Made by a program: the position numbers and the translations under genes. 51,856 bases of DNA from NCBI GenBank assembly GCA_934278995.1, contig CAKQWM010000013.1:1-51856 (forward strand), read 5' to 3'. Numbering within the stretch: position 1 is the stretch's first letter; the number at the start of each line of letters is the position of its first letter. This document shows positions 1-8,860 of this stretch, piece by piece. The notes beneath the pieces are model-generated. The model ran no database searches and was not told the origin of the DNA. It saw only the letters and a list, made by a program, of their open reading frames with translations. The DNA is from an uncultured Clostridia bacterium. Its GTDB lineage: Bacteria; Bacillota; Clostridia; Christensenellales; Borkfalkiaceae.

Positions 1-120
1 CTTTCTGTACTTTGTTTTCTCGATAACTTTTCTGTTATCTCGTCTTTAATTGCTATGCAGTTGTCAATCTTCGATAACCGACGACCGTCGGTTTAATTAT
101 ATACGGCTCAAATTGAGCCT

Positions 121-197
121 TGGTGGGCTCAAATGGACTCGAACCATCGACCTCCCGCTTATCAGGCGGGTGCTCTAACCAGCTGAGCTATGAGCCC
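121..197 (-). tRNA. tRNA-Ile(GAT)
   Basis: A full cloverleaf is present. The acceptor GGGCTCA pairs with TGAGCCC, the anticodon loop CTGATAA gives GAT, the T-loop reads GGTTCGAGTCC, and the 3' CCA is encoded (121-123). It is the distal tRNA of the rRNA spacer, just before 23S. Confidence 0.97.
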
Positions 198-209
198 ATA
201 TACAACGTT

Positions 210-285
210 TGGTGGAGATAAGCGGATTCGAACCGCTGACCCCCTGCTTGCAAGGCAGGTGCTCTACCAACTGAGCTATACCCCC
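210..285 (-). tRNA. tRNA-Ala(TGC)
   Basis: A full cloverleaf with acceptor GGGGGTA/TATCTCC, anticodon loop CTTGCAA (TGC) and an encoded CCA. It lies 12 bases upstream of tRNA-Ile in transcription order. The order 16S-Ala-Ile is the reverse of the Ile-Ala order familiar from E. coli and Bacillus subtilis. Confidence 0.97.
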
Positions 286-520
286 GTAAGCAGTTTCAAA
301 CTGTTGAAATCTGAGAGATAAGGATGATTCTGACCTTATCATATATATACAAACGCCGTAGCGATCCTGATTTCAGGAACACGCTACTGCTGTTTTGTAC
401 ATAACAAGTGCTCCGCAAAACGGAGCACTCTTTGTATTAAAAACGAATAAGAAGGAAACAAACAATTTCCGATCGACTTGGAATAATGTTTAACGACATA
501 GTCGCTAAACGATTCTCCCT

Positions 521-2045
<1,525 letters not shown>

Positions 2046-2269
2046 AATTTCTTAAAGCCGCGCCTGTTTCCAAGCGCAACTGCTCTAACGTTATTTGTTA
2101 TTGCTGACTGTTTTTTTGGTACATATTAAATATACTCAAATTAATTGACAGAAACTTTTTCATCAAATTGTCATTTGAATCAATTCATTTCCTTCTATTC
2201 AGTTTTTAATCTACAATTGATTGAGCAAAACCTGCTCAACGAGTGCTGTTTTTCGATGACAGCCTATAC

Positions 2270-2298
2270 ATATTACCATAAGTAAATTACTAAGTCAA
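2270..2298 (-). promoter_or_regulatory. rRNA operon promoter P2
   Basis: On the minus strand a TTGACT box (2293-2298), a 17-base spacer and TAATAT (2270-2275) form a sigma-A type promoter. It lies about 220 bases upstream of 16S and downstream of P1. Confidence 0.6.
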
Positions 2299-2427
2299 AC
2301 ATTTTTAACGACTTTTTTAATTTTTTTAAAACTTTTCCAAAAGTTTTTTTCAGAACCTCAAAAGTCGTTTTTCGTAAGCCCCTTAACGGCTTGCCGTACT
2401 TAGTCCTACCGGATAACACGTGCGTTT

Positions 2428-2456
2428 ATTAAACTACATTTTCGACGTTTTGTCAA
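2428..2456 (-). promoter_or_regulatory. rRNA operon promoter P1
   Basis: A consensus TTGACA (2451-2456), a 17-base spacer and TTTAAT (2428-2433) on the minus strand, about 390 bases upstream of 16S. Tandem promoters are usual for bacterial rRNA operons. Confidence 0.65.
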
Positions 2457-2940
2457 CTGTTTTTTCTTAATTTTTATATTATTTTTTAACTTTTTTCGTT
2501 TTTTTTCGACACATACAATATATTGGGGGTAAAGCCTTAAAAAGCCACAAGAAATAAAGGGTTTTACCTTCTTTAAATTCTAAATACGCGGTAAATCGCG
2601 GAATAGGTAAAATATTTTACGTTCTTATCGTATGCGTTTGCGGCCAAAAACGTCTTTCGTCTTAAAAAATCACGAAGACGTCCTTACTCACACGCAAAGA
2701 ATTTAAAAATCAGCCGTATTTTTTACCGTATTTACGCGCGCGCCGTGCGCGTGCGCTCACGCGTACGTATTTATATTATGTATAATATCGCGCGACGCTT
2801 ACGTATAATATCGCGCGATGCATCGGCTTGCTTAATGGGTTTTGTCGTTTTCACCGTGGCAGATTCTTACGCATATCTTAACGTTTCGGATGCATCGTCC
2901 TTTCGTAAGCGCTCCCATTTTGCAATTATTCTTAAAACAA
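2457..2940. other. Gene-free stretch with a CG-alternating tract and a 15-bp direct repeat
   Basis: No convincing gene is seen. At about 2733-2770 there is an alternating purine-pyrimidine run rich in CGCG. The 15-mer TATAATATCGCGCGA occurs twice (2781-2795 and 2804-2818) with a 23-base period. The GTG-started reading frame across 2745-2963 has no ribosome binding site and ends inside the terminator hairpin. Confidence 0.5.
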
Positions 2941-2941
2941 A

Positions 2942-2961
2942 AAGGACGGTTCCCCGTCCTT
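2942..2961 (-). terminator. Rho-independent terminator
   Basis: The stem AAGGACGG/CCGTCCTT with loop TTCC is followed on the minus strand by TTTTGTTTT. It lies about 60 bases past the stop of the lipoprotein gene. Confidence 0.8.
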
Positions 2962-3019
2962 AATCTTTAGCAGATATATTTACCGCACGTTTTTTCAAAA
3001 TCGATTTGACGTTTTGTCG

Positions 3020-3718
3020 TCAGGAAACGAAATATTTGTAAGTAAACTCGGTTACTTCGCGGTATAACAAAACTCCGTTTTCCCCCGTGCCGAGCGTGGG
3101 AAGATTAAAACATTCCTTATCTACGTTGCCGAACTTATAATCGGAATATTCGAGCGTTTTCTCGCCTTCTTCTCCCGTCAGCACGAATTTTACGAGGTTT
3201 GACGTTTCGTCGTCAAACACGAACGTATAAACTGAGGATTCGTACGCTATATCGCTTTGCGTGCATCTTCTTCCCTTGTACGTTACTTTTTCACCCTTGC
3301 CGAGCAACGTCAGAAAACTTCCCGACGTAATGTAATTAGTGTACTTGTACATAAAATTCTTTTCGCAGGTGACGGCAACGTTTTCGGTTTTTTTATATTC
3401 ACCGCACCAGACTCCGCCGAGTTTTTTTTCGCAAATCTCGTAAAAAATTCCGTTATCGAAAATCTGACGATAAGCAAGATTTTCGTTGTCAAAACCGTCT
3501 AAAGAAAATCTGTACGCGTAATCGTCCCCGTCTTTGTAGCAGGATATATATATCGGGGCTTCCGCGTTGGAATCGGTATATATTATGTTAAAGGAATATT
3601 CTTTGGATTCGGTTAACCGCTGATTGTAAGCCAAACTCGCGGTGTTTGTACAACCCGAAGCCCAAGCAAGCGAACACACGAAAATTGCAGATAATAATAA
3701 TCCGGCGATCTTTTTCAT
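3020..3718 (-). CDS. Putative lipoprotein, unknown function (232 aa)
   Basis: The N-terminus has a lipoprotein signal: MKK, a hydrophobic stretch (about residues 5-20), then a lipobox ending ASGC with the lipid-modified Cys at residue 23. The mature part is mostly hydrophilic with regular short hydrophobic strands and many Tyr, suggesting a beta-rich secreted domain of the LolA/DUF4292 kind, but this is only an impression. A good ribosome binding site (AAAGGGGGAT) sits just before the ATG, supporting the start. It is monocistronic: mnmA lies 230 bases upstream and a terminator follows. It should be tethered to the outer face of the cytoplasmic membrane. I do not recognise the family. Confidence 0.75.
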   Translation of the reverse strand: MKKIAGLLLSAIFVCSLAWASGCTNTASLAYNQRLTESKEYSFNIIYTDSNAEAPIYISCYKDGDDYAYRFSLDGFDNENLAYRQIFDNGIFYEICEKKLGGVWCGEYKKTENVAVTCEKNFMYKYTNYITSGSFLTLLGKGEKVTYKGRRCTQSDIAYESSVYTFVFDDETSNLVKFVLTGEEGEKTLEYSDYKFGNVDKECFNLPTLGTGENGVLLYREVTEFTYKYFVS

Positions 3719-3862
3719 TAATCCCCCTTTACGTTAAAACGCGACGCTTTCCAAAAGACAACTAATAGTAGGCAGTATCCTTTCCGTCTTTACTGTATAA
3801 TTGACGATTTACGTTGCGTTTATCGAGATTTATTTAAATATATAAAACGAAAAATATCAAAT

Positions 3863-3880
3863 AATCGGCTTATAGCCTGA
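3863..3880 (+). repeat. Short palindromic repeat, core CGGCTTATAG
   Basis: A truncated copy of the interspersed palindromic element: GGCT-TAT-AGCC hairpin. It lies 68 bases beyond the mnmA stop codon, in its 3' region. Confidence 0.55.
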
Positions 3881-3947
3881 CTTTTTGCTTATGTACAAAC
3901 AATGAATCCATATAAATCGTATCGGACGATTTATCATGCTTCGTGGT

Positions 3948-5000
3948 TTATCGAAGAAATTCTTCTACGGAAGAAATTCTTCCGCCCCCTAAACATACGT
4001 CTTCGTCGTAAAACACGGCGTATTGCCCGACCGTTACGGCGCGTTCGCGTTCGTTTAAAACGACTTTAACTTTCGCGCCTTCGATAGATATAACGGCGGG
4101 TTTATATTCCGCGCGATAACGGGTTTTTACAAAGCAGCCGAAAGTGTCCTTCGGCGGTTCGGATAGAAAATTAACGTTTTCAACGGTAAAGGTATCGGTC
4201 ATCAAGGCTTCTTCCTTGCCGTGCGATACTATAAGCGCGTTGTTTCCGACGTCTTTTTTAACGACGAACCACCTGCCGTCTTCTCCGCTTTTTCCTCCGA
4301 GGTTAAGCCCCTTTCTTTGCCCTAAAGTATAACGGTACAATCCTTCGTGTTTACCGACAATTTCGCCCGTTAACGAGACTATAGGTCCACTTTTGGCTCT
4401 AATGTGATTTTTCAGAAAATCCGAAAATTTTCCTTTTTCGACGAGGCAAACGTCGGAACTGTCCTTTTTTTTGGCGGTGGGTATATTGTTTAACTCGGCG
4501 ATTTTACGAACTTCTTCTTTATCGAGATCGCCAAGCGGAAACAAGGTCTTTGAAAGAACGTCTTTGGAAATCATGCTCAAAAAATACGTCTGATCTTTGT
4601 TTTGATCTTTTGCTTTTTTAAGGTAGGTTCGTCCGTCTTTAGTAACGGTTTTGCAATAATGCCCCGTAGCAACGTAATCGCAGCCGAGTTTTTCCGCTTT
4701 TTCAAATAAGGCGCCGAATTTAATATACTTGTTGCACAGAACGCAAATGTTCGGCGTGTAGCCTTTTTCATATTCGGAAATAAACGGGTTGAAAACGTTT
4801 TCGTTAAATACTTTAGAAAAATCTTCCACGTAGTATTTTATATCGAGCCTTTTGCAAACCGCCTTTAGATCGGCTTCGTCGTGCGCGTTACCGGTCAGCG
4901 TAAAATTCAGCCCTATTACTTCGTACCCGCTCTTTTGTAAAAGATAGGCGGCAACCGAACTGTCAACTCCGCCGCTCATCCCCACTAAAACTTTTTGCAT
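3948..5000 (-). CDS. mnmA: tRNA-specific 2-thiouridylase MnmA
   Basis: MnmA adenylates and then thiolates U34 of tRNA-Lys, -Glu and -Gln, taking persulfide sulfur from a desulfurase relay. At 350 aa it has the usual length. The PP-loop SGGVDSS is at residues 9-15. The two catalytic cysteines are visible: C89 in the NICVLCNKYIKF block and C185 in SSDVCLV. The second block normally reads DSTGICFI, so Ser-Asp-Val replaces the more common residues while the Cys is kept. The C-terminal region with YRYTLGQRKGL is the central OB-type domain signature. No Shine-Dalgarno sequence precedes the ATG, and the promoter lies so close that the message may start at the A of the start codon. No sulfur-relay gene is adjacent. 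Confidence 0.97.
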   Translation of the reverse strand: MQKVLVGMSGGVDSSVAAYLLQKSGYEVIGLNFTLTGNAHDEADLKAVCKRLDIKYYVEDFSKVFNENVFNPFISEYEKGYTPNICVLCNKYIKFGALFEKAEKLGCDYVATGHYCKTVTKDGRTYLKKAKDQNKDQTYFLSMISKDVLSKTLFPLGDLDKEEVRKIAELNNIPTAKKKDSSDVCLVEKGKFSDFLKNHIRAKSGPIVSLTGEIVGKHEGLYRYTLGQRKGLNLGGKSGEDGRWFVVKKDVGNNALIVSHGKEEALMTDTFTVENVNFLSEPPKDTFGCFVKTRYRAEYKPAVISIEGAKVKVVLNERERAVTVGQYAVFYDEDVCLGGGRISSVEEFLR

Positions 5001-5006
5001 ACTATC

Positions 5007-5035
5007 ATTTTATAATGGTAAAAAGCGTTTGTCAA
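5007..5035 (-). promoter_or_regulatory. mnmA promoter, apparently leaderless
   Basis: TTGACA (5030-5035), a 17-base spacer and TAAAAT (5007-5012) on the minus strand. Only six bases separate the -10 box from the ATG, so the predicted first transcribed base is the start codon itself. No Shine-Dalgarno sequence is present. Confidence 0.6.
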
Positions 5036-5347
5036 TAGTTTTTTAAACTTTGTAATATCTATTCACAAACTTCTCGACTAAATTCATTTTTTCTTAACAC
5101 CAAAACCACATTTTTTATGTTTTACGCCCGAATCTTCTAATAACGCTTGCTTTTATTCGCAGAAGGCAGTCGGTTTTTGTCCGCGCGGCGCTATATGAAT
5201 TGACAAAAGCGGTTTTTAATGTTAGAATATGTCGGTAAATAATTAACGGCTTTAAAATAACGTTTAGAAACTTTACGTAAAAGGCAAACGACGATTTATC
5301 AGAAATTAGTTTTATCGCTTGATGCCTGATTATCAAACTCGGTTCAC

Positions 5348-5422
5348 GCACCCGTAGCTCAGTGGATAGAGCGCCGCCCTCCGGAGGCGGGCGCGCAGGT
5401 TCGACTCCTGTCGGGTGTACCA
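5348..5422 (+). tRNA. tRNA-Arg(CCG)
   Basis: The cloverleaf has anticodon loop CTCCGGA (CCG), a T-loop GGTTCGACTCC and an encoded CCA at 5420-5422. The first acceptor pair is G-U rather than G-C. A T-rich terminator hairpin follows at once. Confidence 0.96.
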
Positions 5423-5426
5423 AAAA

Positions 5427-5454
5427 AAGAACGGATTATTTCCGTTCTTTTTTT
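5427..5454 (+). terminator. Terminator of tRNA-Arg
   Basis: The stem AAGAACGGA/TCCGTTCTT with a five-base loop is followed by a run of T, starting five bases after the tRNA CCA. Confidence 0.85.
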
Positions 5455-5463
5455 CGTTCCTTT

Positions 5464-5950
5464 TTAGCCTTTCTTGTGTAAAGGGAAACGGCACGCGTCA
5501 GCGTGACGGAGGGATTGTTATATAATTCGCCGTCCTTATTCGCCTTCCCCTCGGAGGAGGAAGGTGTCGCGTAGCGACGGATGAGGTGTTCTATATAATT
5601 TCGCCCGTCCTTATTCGCCTTCCCCTGGTAGGGGTAAGGTGTCGCGTAGCGACGGATGAGGTTGGAAAGCGTATAAGGTCGTAAAGATTATATATAGCCA
5701 CCCTCATCAGGCTCTACGAGCCAGCTTCTCCCACAGGGTGAAGCCTTTCACGCGACCAACGGGAGCAATTCACTATTAACTGATGAATTGACGAGTAAAC
5801 TCGTCGTGAAATGGCTACGCCGTGAATTCTCGCTACGCTCCATGAATTGAATTGCAAAGCAATTCGTTTTTCCTCTTAGCCTCCCTTGTGTAAAGGGATG
5901 TGGCGCACGTCAGCGTGACGGATGGATTGTTTTATATAATTCGCCTTTCC
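5464..5950 (-). repeat. Mosaic palindromic repeat cluster, copy A
   Basis: This is one of three long copies (others near 28.05-28.48 and 51.33-51.80 kb), here in inverse orientation to the other two. It is built from hairpin modules with CTCC/GGAGG outer arms and short variable inner stems (for example GTCGC/GCGAC and GGCTC/GAGCC), separated by TATATAAT-type junctions. A following set of GTGAATT words also frames hairpins (GGC-TAC-GCC, ATTGC-AAA-GCAAT). No open frame or transposase is present. Confidence 0.8.
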
Positions 5951-5966
5951 TTTTAAGCCTTGCTCA

Positions 5967-6001
5967 ATAACAGCCGTTAACGGGCTTATAGGTCGGTTTT
6001 T
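5967..6001 (+). repeat. Short palindromic repeat, core CGGGCTTATAG
   Basis: A copy containing AGCCGTTAACGGGCTTATAG followed by a T-rich end, immediately after the stop codon of the XRE gene (minus strand). Confidence 0.7.
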
Positions 6002-6008
6002 ATAAAAT

Positions 6009-6224
6009 TTAATTCTTCGTAATACAAAGTATCTCGGACGGTTCGACGTCTAAAATCACGCAAAGATTGGCAAACGTATCGAGGGCGGGCATTTTATCCC
6101 CTTTGACGTAGTGCGATACCGTTTGTTGAGAAATTCCTAATTTTTTTGCTATTTCGGTTTGACTAAGCCCGCTTTGCTTAATTGCTTCCTTTATTTTTTG
6201 TTGTATCTGCTGTAAAGTTATCAT
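6009..6224 (-). CDS. XRE-family helix-turn-helix regulator (71 aa)
   Basis: A single-domain DNA-binding protein of the Cro/C1 type. Residues 16-55 form the canonical five-helix fold: LSQTEIAKKLGISQQTVSHY is the helix-turn-helix, followed by a GDKMPALDTF segment. It has no effector domain. It is divergent from the membrane protein gene at 6316, and the 91-base gap holds a strong promoter for that gene with ATTGGGCGT elements overlapping it, so this protein probably represses its neighbour and itself. Its own ATG has no Shine-Dalgarno sequence, and a TAAAAT box ends six bases before it (6231-6236), suggesting a leaderless message. Confidence 0.9.
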   Translation of the reverse strand: MITLQQIQQKIKEAIKQSGLSQTEIAKKLGISQQTVSHYVKGDKMPALDTFANLCVILDVEPSEILCITKN

Positions 6225-6240
6225 AACTACATTTTACAGC

Positions 6241-6287
6241 CATTGGGCGTAAAACGCTTGACTTACGCCTATTGGGCGTGATATAAT
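6241..6287. promoter_or_regulatory. Divergent promoter with repeated ATTGGGCGT operator
   Basis: The plus-strand promoter TTGACT (6258-6263), 18-base spacer, TATAAT (6282-6287) drives the membrane protein. ATTGGGCGT occurs twice in direct orientation (6242-6250 and 6271-6279). The second copy is also the right arm of ACGCC-TATTG-GGCGT, which fills the spacer. This is a probable operator for the adjacent XRE protein. Confidence 0.65.
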
Positions 6288-6315
6288 AACGTAACATATT
6301 TTAAGGAGCTACTTT

Positions 6316-6828
6316 ATGGTTCACTTTTTTCTTTCGCTTATAACCACGATATTTACCGCATTAAGTTTTCTTATGCAATTTTTTCCGCTTGTCGAAATAA
6401 CCACGACAAATAAATTCAACCCCCGTGACGTCACGACACAAAGCAATACTGTTTTTGATAATCTGTCCATTCCTACGGCGCTGTTGTCCTTTGCTTTTTC
6501 AATTATCGCGCTTTTCTTTTTGCTCGTAATACTGATACGTTTTTTCGTTCAATCAAAAAACGAGGCAGCAGATACCGTTTCAATCATATTAAGCATACTT
6601 ACGTCGATGGCTCTTCTTGCTTTTTTCATTTTCGTTACACTTTTTAAAAATGCTAATCCCAATTTTTCAATTACGGTTAACAATAACGAGATAGAACAAA
6701 AACAAACAATTCAATTATTGTTGTATTGGATATTCAGTATAATTGCCTTTGGTTTCGGTTTGCTAACTCTTGCAACGTGTTTTTTAACAAACAATAAAAA
6801 GTCTGCAAAAAATCAACAATCTTTATAA
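6316..6828 (+). CDS. Four-helix membrane protein, unknown function (170 aa)
   Basis: Four hydrophobic segments are clear: residues about 4-27, 50-75, 90-115 and 133-158, with short loops and a Lys-rich C-terminus. The loop after helix 1 is polar (residues 28-48) and is probably outside. I do not recognise the family. The start is supported by AAGGAG eight bases upstream. Expression comes from a promoter whose spacer carries the putative XRE operator, so this looks like a regulated accessory membrane protein. Possible roles include a small stress or phage-related membrane factor, but nothing in the sequence decides this. A strong terminator follows. Confidence 0.75.
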   Translation: MVHFFLSLITTIFTALSFLMQFFPLVEITTTNKFNPRDVTTQSNTVFDNLSIPTALLSFAFSIIALFFLLVILIRFFVQSKNEAADTVSIILSILTSMALLAFFIFVTLFKNANPNFSITVNNNEIEQKQTIQLLLYWIFSIIAFGFGLLTLATCFLTNNKKSAKNQQSL

Positions 6829-6866
6829 CAGCAACCTGACGATTATTTAGAGTAATACTAACGTTT

Positions 6867-6893
6867 AAAGCCCGACCGAATCGGTCGGGCTTT
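6867..6893. terminator. Bidirectional terminator
   Basis: The 13-base stem AAAGCCCGACCGA pairs with TCGGTCGGGCTTT and is followed by AGTTTTA. It lies between convergent genes (ends at 6828 and 6961). Confidence 0.8.
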
Positions 6894-6898
6894 AGTTT

Positions 6899-6938
6899 TA
6901 AAAACAGCCGTTAACGGGCTTATAGGTTGGTTTTTTTA
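6899..6938 (+). repeat. Short palindromic repeat, core CGGGCTTATAG
   Basis: A-rich start, GCCGTTAACGGGCTTATAG core, then GGTTGG and seven T. It lies between the convergent 3' ends of two genes. Confidence 0.7.
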
Positions 6939-6960
6939 CCGCGATAAAGTAAAAAACCGT

Positions 6961-7314
6961 TTAATCTTCTTTATCGCAAAGCATTAAAATGCCAGATATG
7001 GTACTAACGAAAATCAACGTGCAAACTTTAAAACCGGTACTTCCGCCCATACCGTCGTGTACGTTTTTCCAGTAAGAAACCGTCATGGGTACTTGCCAGG
7101 CAAGCGTTATTAAAATGCCAAGCCCCCGTAGCCAGAAAACCGGTAAAAAAAGCAATACGATTCCGCTAAAAAAGGTCGATATTACTCCTAAAAGCATAAT
7201 AATCTTCGCAGCAGTTCTTAAAGCCTTAGTAGTAGCAAAACTCGTTTTGCTTCCGCAATAGATACAAACCTCCGCGCTGGGCGGCAGTTCTTTTCCGCAA
7301 TCTTTACAATACAT
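6961..7314 (-). CDS. Zinc-ribbon membrane protein (117 aa)
   Basis: The N-terminus is a zinc ribbon: C3-x2-C6 and C17-x2-C20 in MYCKDCGKELPPSAEVCIYCG. Two or three hydrophobic segments follow (about residues 35-58, 60-80 and 95-112). Small zinc-ribbon plus membrane-helix proteins are widespread in Bacillota and mostly uncharacterised. AAGGAAAGG precedes the ATG. The last codons form one arm of a 9-bp inverted repeat (GCGATAAAG at 6941-6949 with CTTTATCGC at 6969-6977), so a structure may form across the stop codon. Confidence 0.75.
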   Translation of the reverse strand: MYCKDCGKELPPSAEVCIYCGSKTSFATTKALRTAAKIIMLLGVISTFFSGIVLLFLPVFWLRGLGILITLAWQVPMTVSYWKNVHDGMGGSTGFKVCTLIFVSTISGILMLCDKED

Positions 7315-7410
7315 AAAAAACCTTTCCTTTCATATTTTTCTACATCTTACCATTAAACGCGCGGTTTGTCAAGCCGAAATACATTTTGCTTTGCAGACGC
7401 GGGAAATTTC

Positions 7411-7608
7411 CTACTCGTCGTCTTCGTAGTAATAATCGTCGTCTTCCAAATCCTCTTCTTCAAAATTCCAAGGATCGTAATGCCCTTGTTTTACGAGGTC
7501 TTTTTCGACTTCGTTTAGTCCGTAAAAATCGAGTTCTTCGTCTTTAATAGCAGACAAATTTTTCTTTTTCTTATCGCCTAACAGGTCCGAAAGCCAATCA
7601 AAAAACAT
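7411..7608 (-). CDS. Small acidic protein (65 aa)
   Basis: I chose the ATG at 7608 because AAAGGAG lies correctly before it; a longer frame starting at 7677 overlaps the neighbouring gene. The N-terminus FFDWLSDLLG is amphipathic and followed by a Lys cluster. The last 20 residues are almost all Asp, Glu and Tyr. No known domain is recognised. It follows the small membrane protein ending at 7628 by 19 bases, so the two may be co-transcribed. Confidence 0.55.
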   Translation of the reverse strand: MFFDWLSDLLGDKKKKNLSAIKDEELDFYGLNEVEKDLVKQGHYDPWNFEEEDLEDDDYYYEDDE

Positions 7609-7627
7609 ATTTTTTTCTCCTTTCAAA

Positions 7628-7837
7628 CTATTTCGGCGCGTCGCATGTTTTTTTGCAACGATTTTTCTTACAAGCAATTACAGCGTTATTTGCAGACCGA
7701 AAAATACATTTTATCATGCGACACAACACCGCTATCTTTTTAATAGCGTATTTCACCACGAAATACGTTACAACCGATAAAAAGATTATCGCTTCGATTA
7801 GTTTTATCAGCGTATTTTGTTGTTGTCTGTTATACAT
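7628..7837 (-). CDS. Small single-helix membrane protein (69 aa)
   Basis: One strong hydrophobic helix (about residues 11-36) is followed by a basic, Cys-containing tail with four cysteines. GGAG lies 11 bases before the ATG, which is far but acceptable. An opposite-strand frame overlaps almost all of it, but that frame lacks a ribosome binding site. It is probably the first gene of a pair with the acidic protein downstream. Function unknown. Confidence 0.45.
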   Translation of the reverse strand: MYNRQQQNTLIKLIEAIIFLSVVTYFVVKYAIKKIAVLCRMIKCIFRSANNAVIACKKNRCKKTCDAPK

Positions 7838-8003
7838 CGTTTTAACCGCTCCGTTTAATTTACGATTTTAATATAACATATTAAATCGAATCCGTAAACT
7901 TTATGCGTTACAAGATTGCCGACACCTTTATGATAATCCTCTGAAATGTTTTGTTGCCCTATATTTTCGGTCTTAGTTTTAAATTTTTTGCCTCTCTCTT
8001 TTT

Positions 8004-8035
8004 TTAAAAAAGCCGTCTATAAGCCCGTTTTCGGC
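8004..8035 (-). repeat. Short palindromic repeat, inverse orientation
   Basis: AAAAAAGCCG, CTATAAGCCCG, then TTTTCGGC. It lies just past the tetR terminator, in its 3' region. Confidence 0.7.
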
Positions 8036-8040
8036 ATAAA

Positions 8041-8067
8041 AAACGCGGGCAAATTTTGTCCGCGTTT
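8041..8067 (-). terminator. tetR terminator
   Basis: The stem AAACGCGG/CCGCGTTT with an 11-base loop is followed on the minus strand by a TTTTTT run. It touches the stop codon at 8070. Confidence 0.8.
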
Positions 8068-8069
8068 AT

Positions 8070-8702
8070 TTATCTTATTTTTCTCGGCGTCGCCTGTTTG
8101 GTTTCGGATGGAACAACGCCTTTATTGCCGCCTTGCTGACACTTAATACGATAAAATACGCCGAGCGCGACTTTTCCTAAAATATCGTTTATTTCTTCTT
8201 CGGAAAACTCGCACACCCCGGTTGCCGACAAAACCGCCATACCATGGGCGCTTATATAGGCGCACTTATATAAATCGAGGGCTTCGTCTCTGCTTAGTCC
8301 GTACGTGGTCACGACGCAGTCTAAAATTTTGTCGAAACTTTCGTCAAGAGAATTAAGAGCGTTTCCGATATCCGTAATCCTTTCGGATTCGTTCATAAAA
8401 AGCATTTGAAAAAGTTTCGGTTCGTTCTGCGCGAATTTGATATAGTATCTTCCGGTGCCTTTAAACGCAAGTTCTTCTTTCATGCCTTCTTCTATATACG
8501 ACTTGTAGAGCGCCTTAGCCTTTTCGATAACGTTACGACGTAAATCTTCCATATCGTCGAAAAGCCCGAAAATAACTTTTGCCGATGAGCCAAGCGCCGC
8601 CGCAACGCCTCTTGCGGTTATCGTTTTAATACCGTCCTTACGCGCCATTTCAAAACATACGTCGATTATTTTTTCTTTTGTAAATTTGAATTTCGGTGGC
8701 AT
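8070..8702 (-). CDS. TetR-family transcriptional regulator (210 aa)
   Basis: The N-terminal helix-turn-helix is at residues about 8-52 (KEKIIDVCFEMARKDG, then the recognition region TARGVAAALGSSAKVIFGLF). The rest is an all-helical effector domain with aromatic residues. The start at 8702 was chosen because AGAGG lies before it; the longer frame upstream reads through a promoter and a palindromic repeat and is not coding. The gene has a strong promoter of its own. The 19 bases just downstream of that promoter recur exactly at the ABC exporter promoter (44441-44459), so autoregulation and control of that exporter are the likely roles. The ligand is unknown. Confidence 0.9.
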   Translation of the reverse strand: MPPKFKFTKEKIIDVCFEMARKDGIKTITARGVAAALGSSAKVIFGLFDDMEDLRRNVIEKAKALYKSYIEEGMKEELAFKGTGRYYIKFAQNEPKLFQMLFMNESERITDIGNALNSLDESFDKILDCVVTTYGLSRDEALDLYKCAYISAHGMAVLSATGVCEFSEEEINDILGKVALGVFYRIKCQQGGNKGVVPSETKQATPRKIR

Positions 8703-8747
8703 TATATTTTCCTCTTTCAAAAAACCCTGAAGTTTAAGCCCTGTTAG

Positions 8748-8792
8748 GCAACTTGTGTTTCTTATTGTATTGATATTTATGTTTTTTGTCAA
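8748..8792 (-). promoter_or_regulatory. tetR promoter and putative TetR operator
   Basis: TTGACA (8787-8792), 17-base spacer, TACAAT (8764-8769) on the minus strand. Overlapping and following the -10 box, 8748-8766 reads AATAAGAAACACAAGTTGC on the minus strand, identical to plus strand 44441-44459. The box continues into a loose dyad (GTT....AAC). The leader to the ATG is about 55 bases. Confidence 0.7.
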
Positions 8793-8831
8793 GTCTTTTT
8801 GATACCCTTTTTCGTTTTTTAAAGACTCGGG

Positions 8832-8853
8832 GAAAATCGGCTTATAGACGGGT
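8832..8853 (+). repeat. Short palindromic repeat, core CGGCTTATAG
   Basis: Short copy ATCGGCTTATAGACGGGTTT directly after the stop codon of the ZIP transporter gene. Confidence 0.6.
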
Positions 8854-8860
8854 TTGTGCT

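Noticed and set aside
2745..2963. 72-codon frame starting with GTG
   Set aside because: No ribosome binding site, CG-repeat derived peptide, and it ends inside a terminator hairpin.
5115..5423. 102-codon minus-strand frame beginning MVHPTGVEPARPP
   Set aside because: A classic artefact: its start is the antisense of the tRNA-Arg gene.
5464..5950. Insertion sequence
   Set aside because: No transposase frame, no clear terminal inverted repeats or target duplication; it is a nonautonomous mosaic repeat instead.
7653..7871. 72-codon plus-strand frame with hydrophobic residues
   Set aside because: No ribosome binding site; the antisense frame at 7628-7837 fits better as part of a minus-strand pair, though only moderately.
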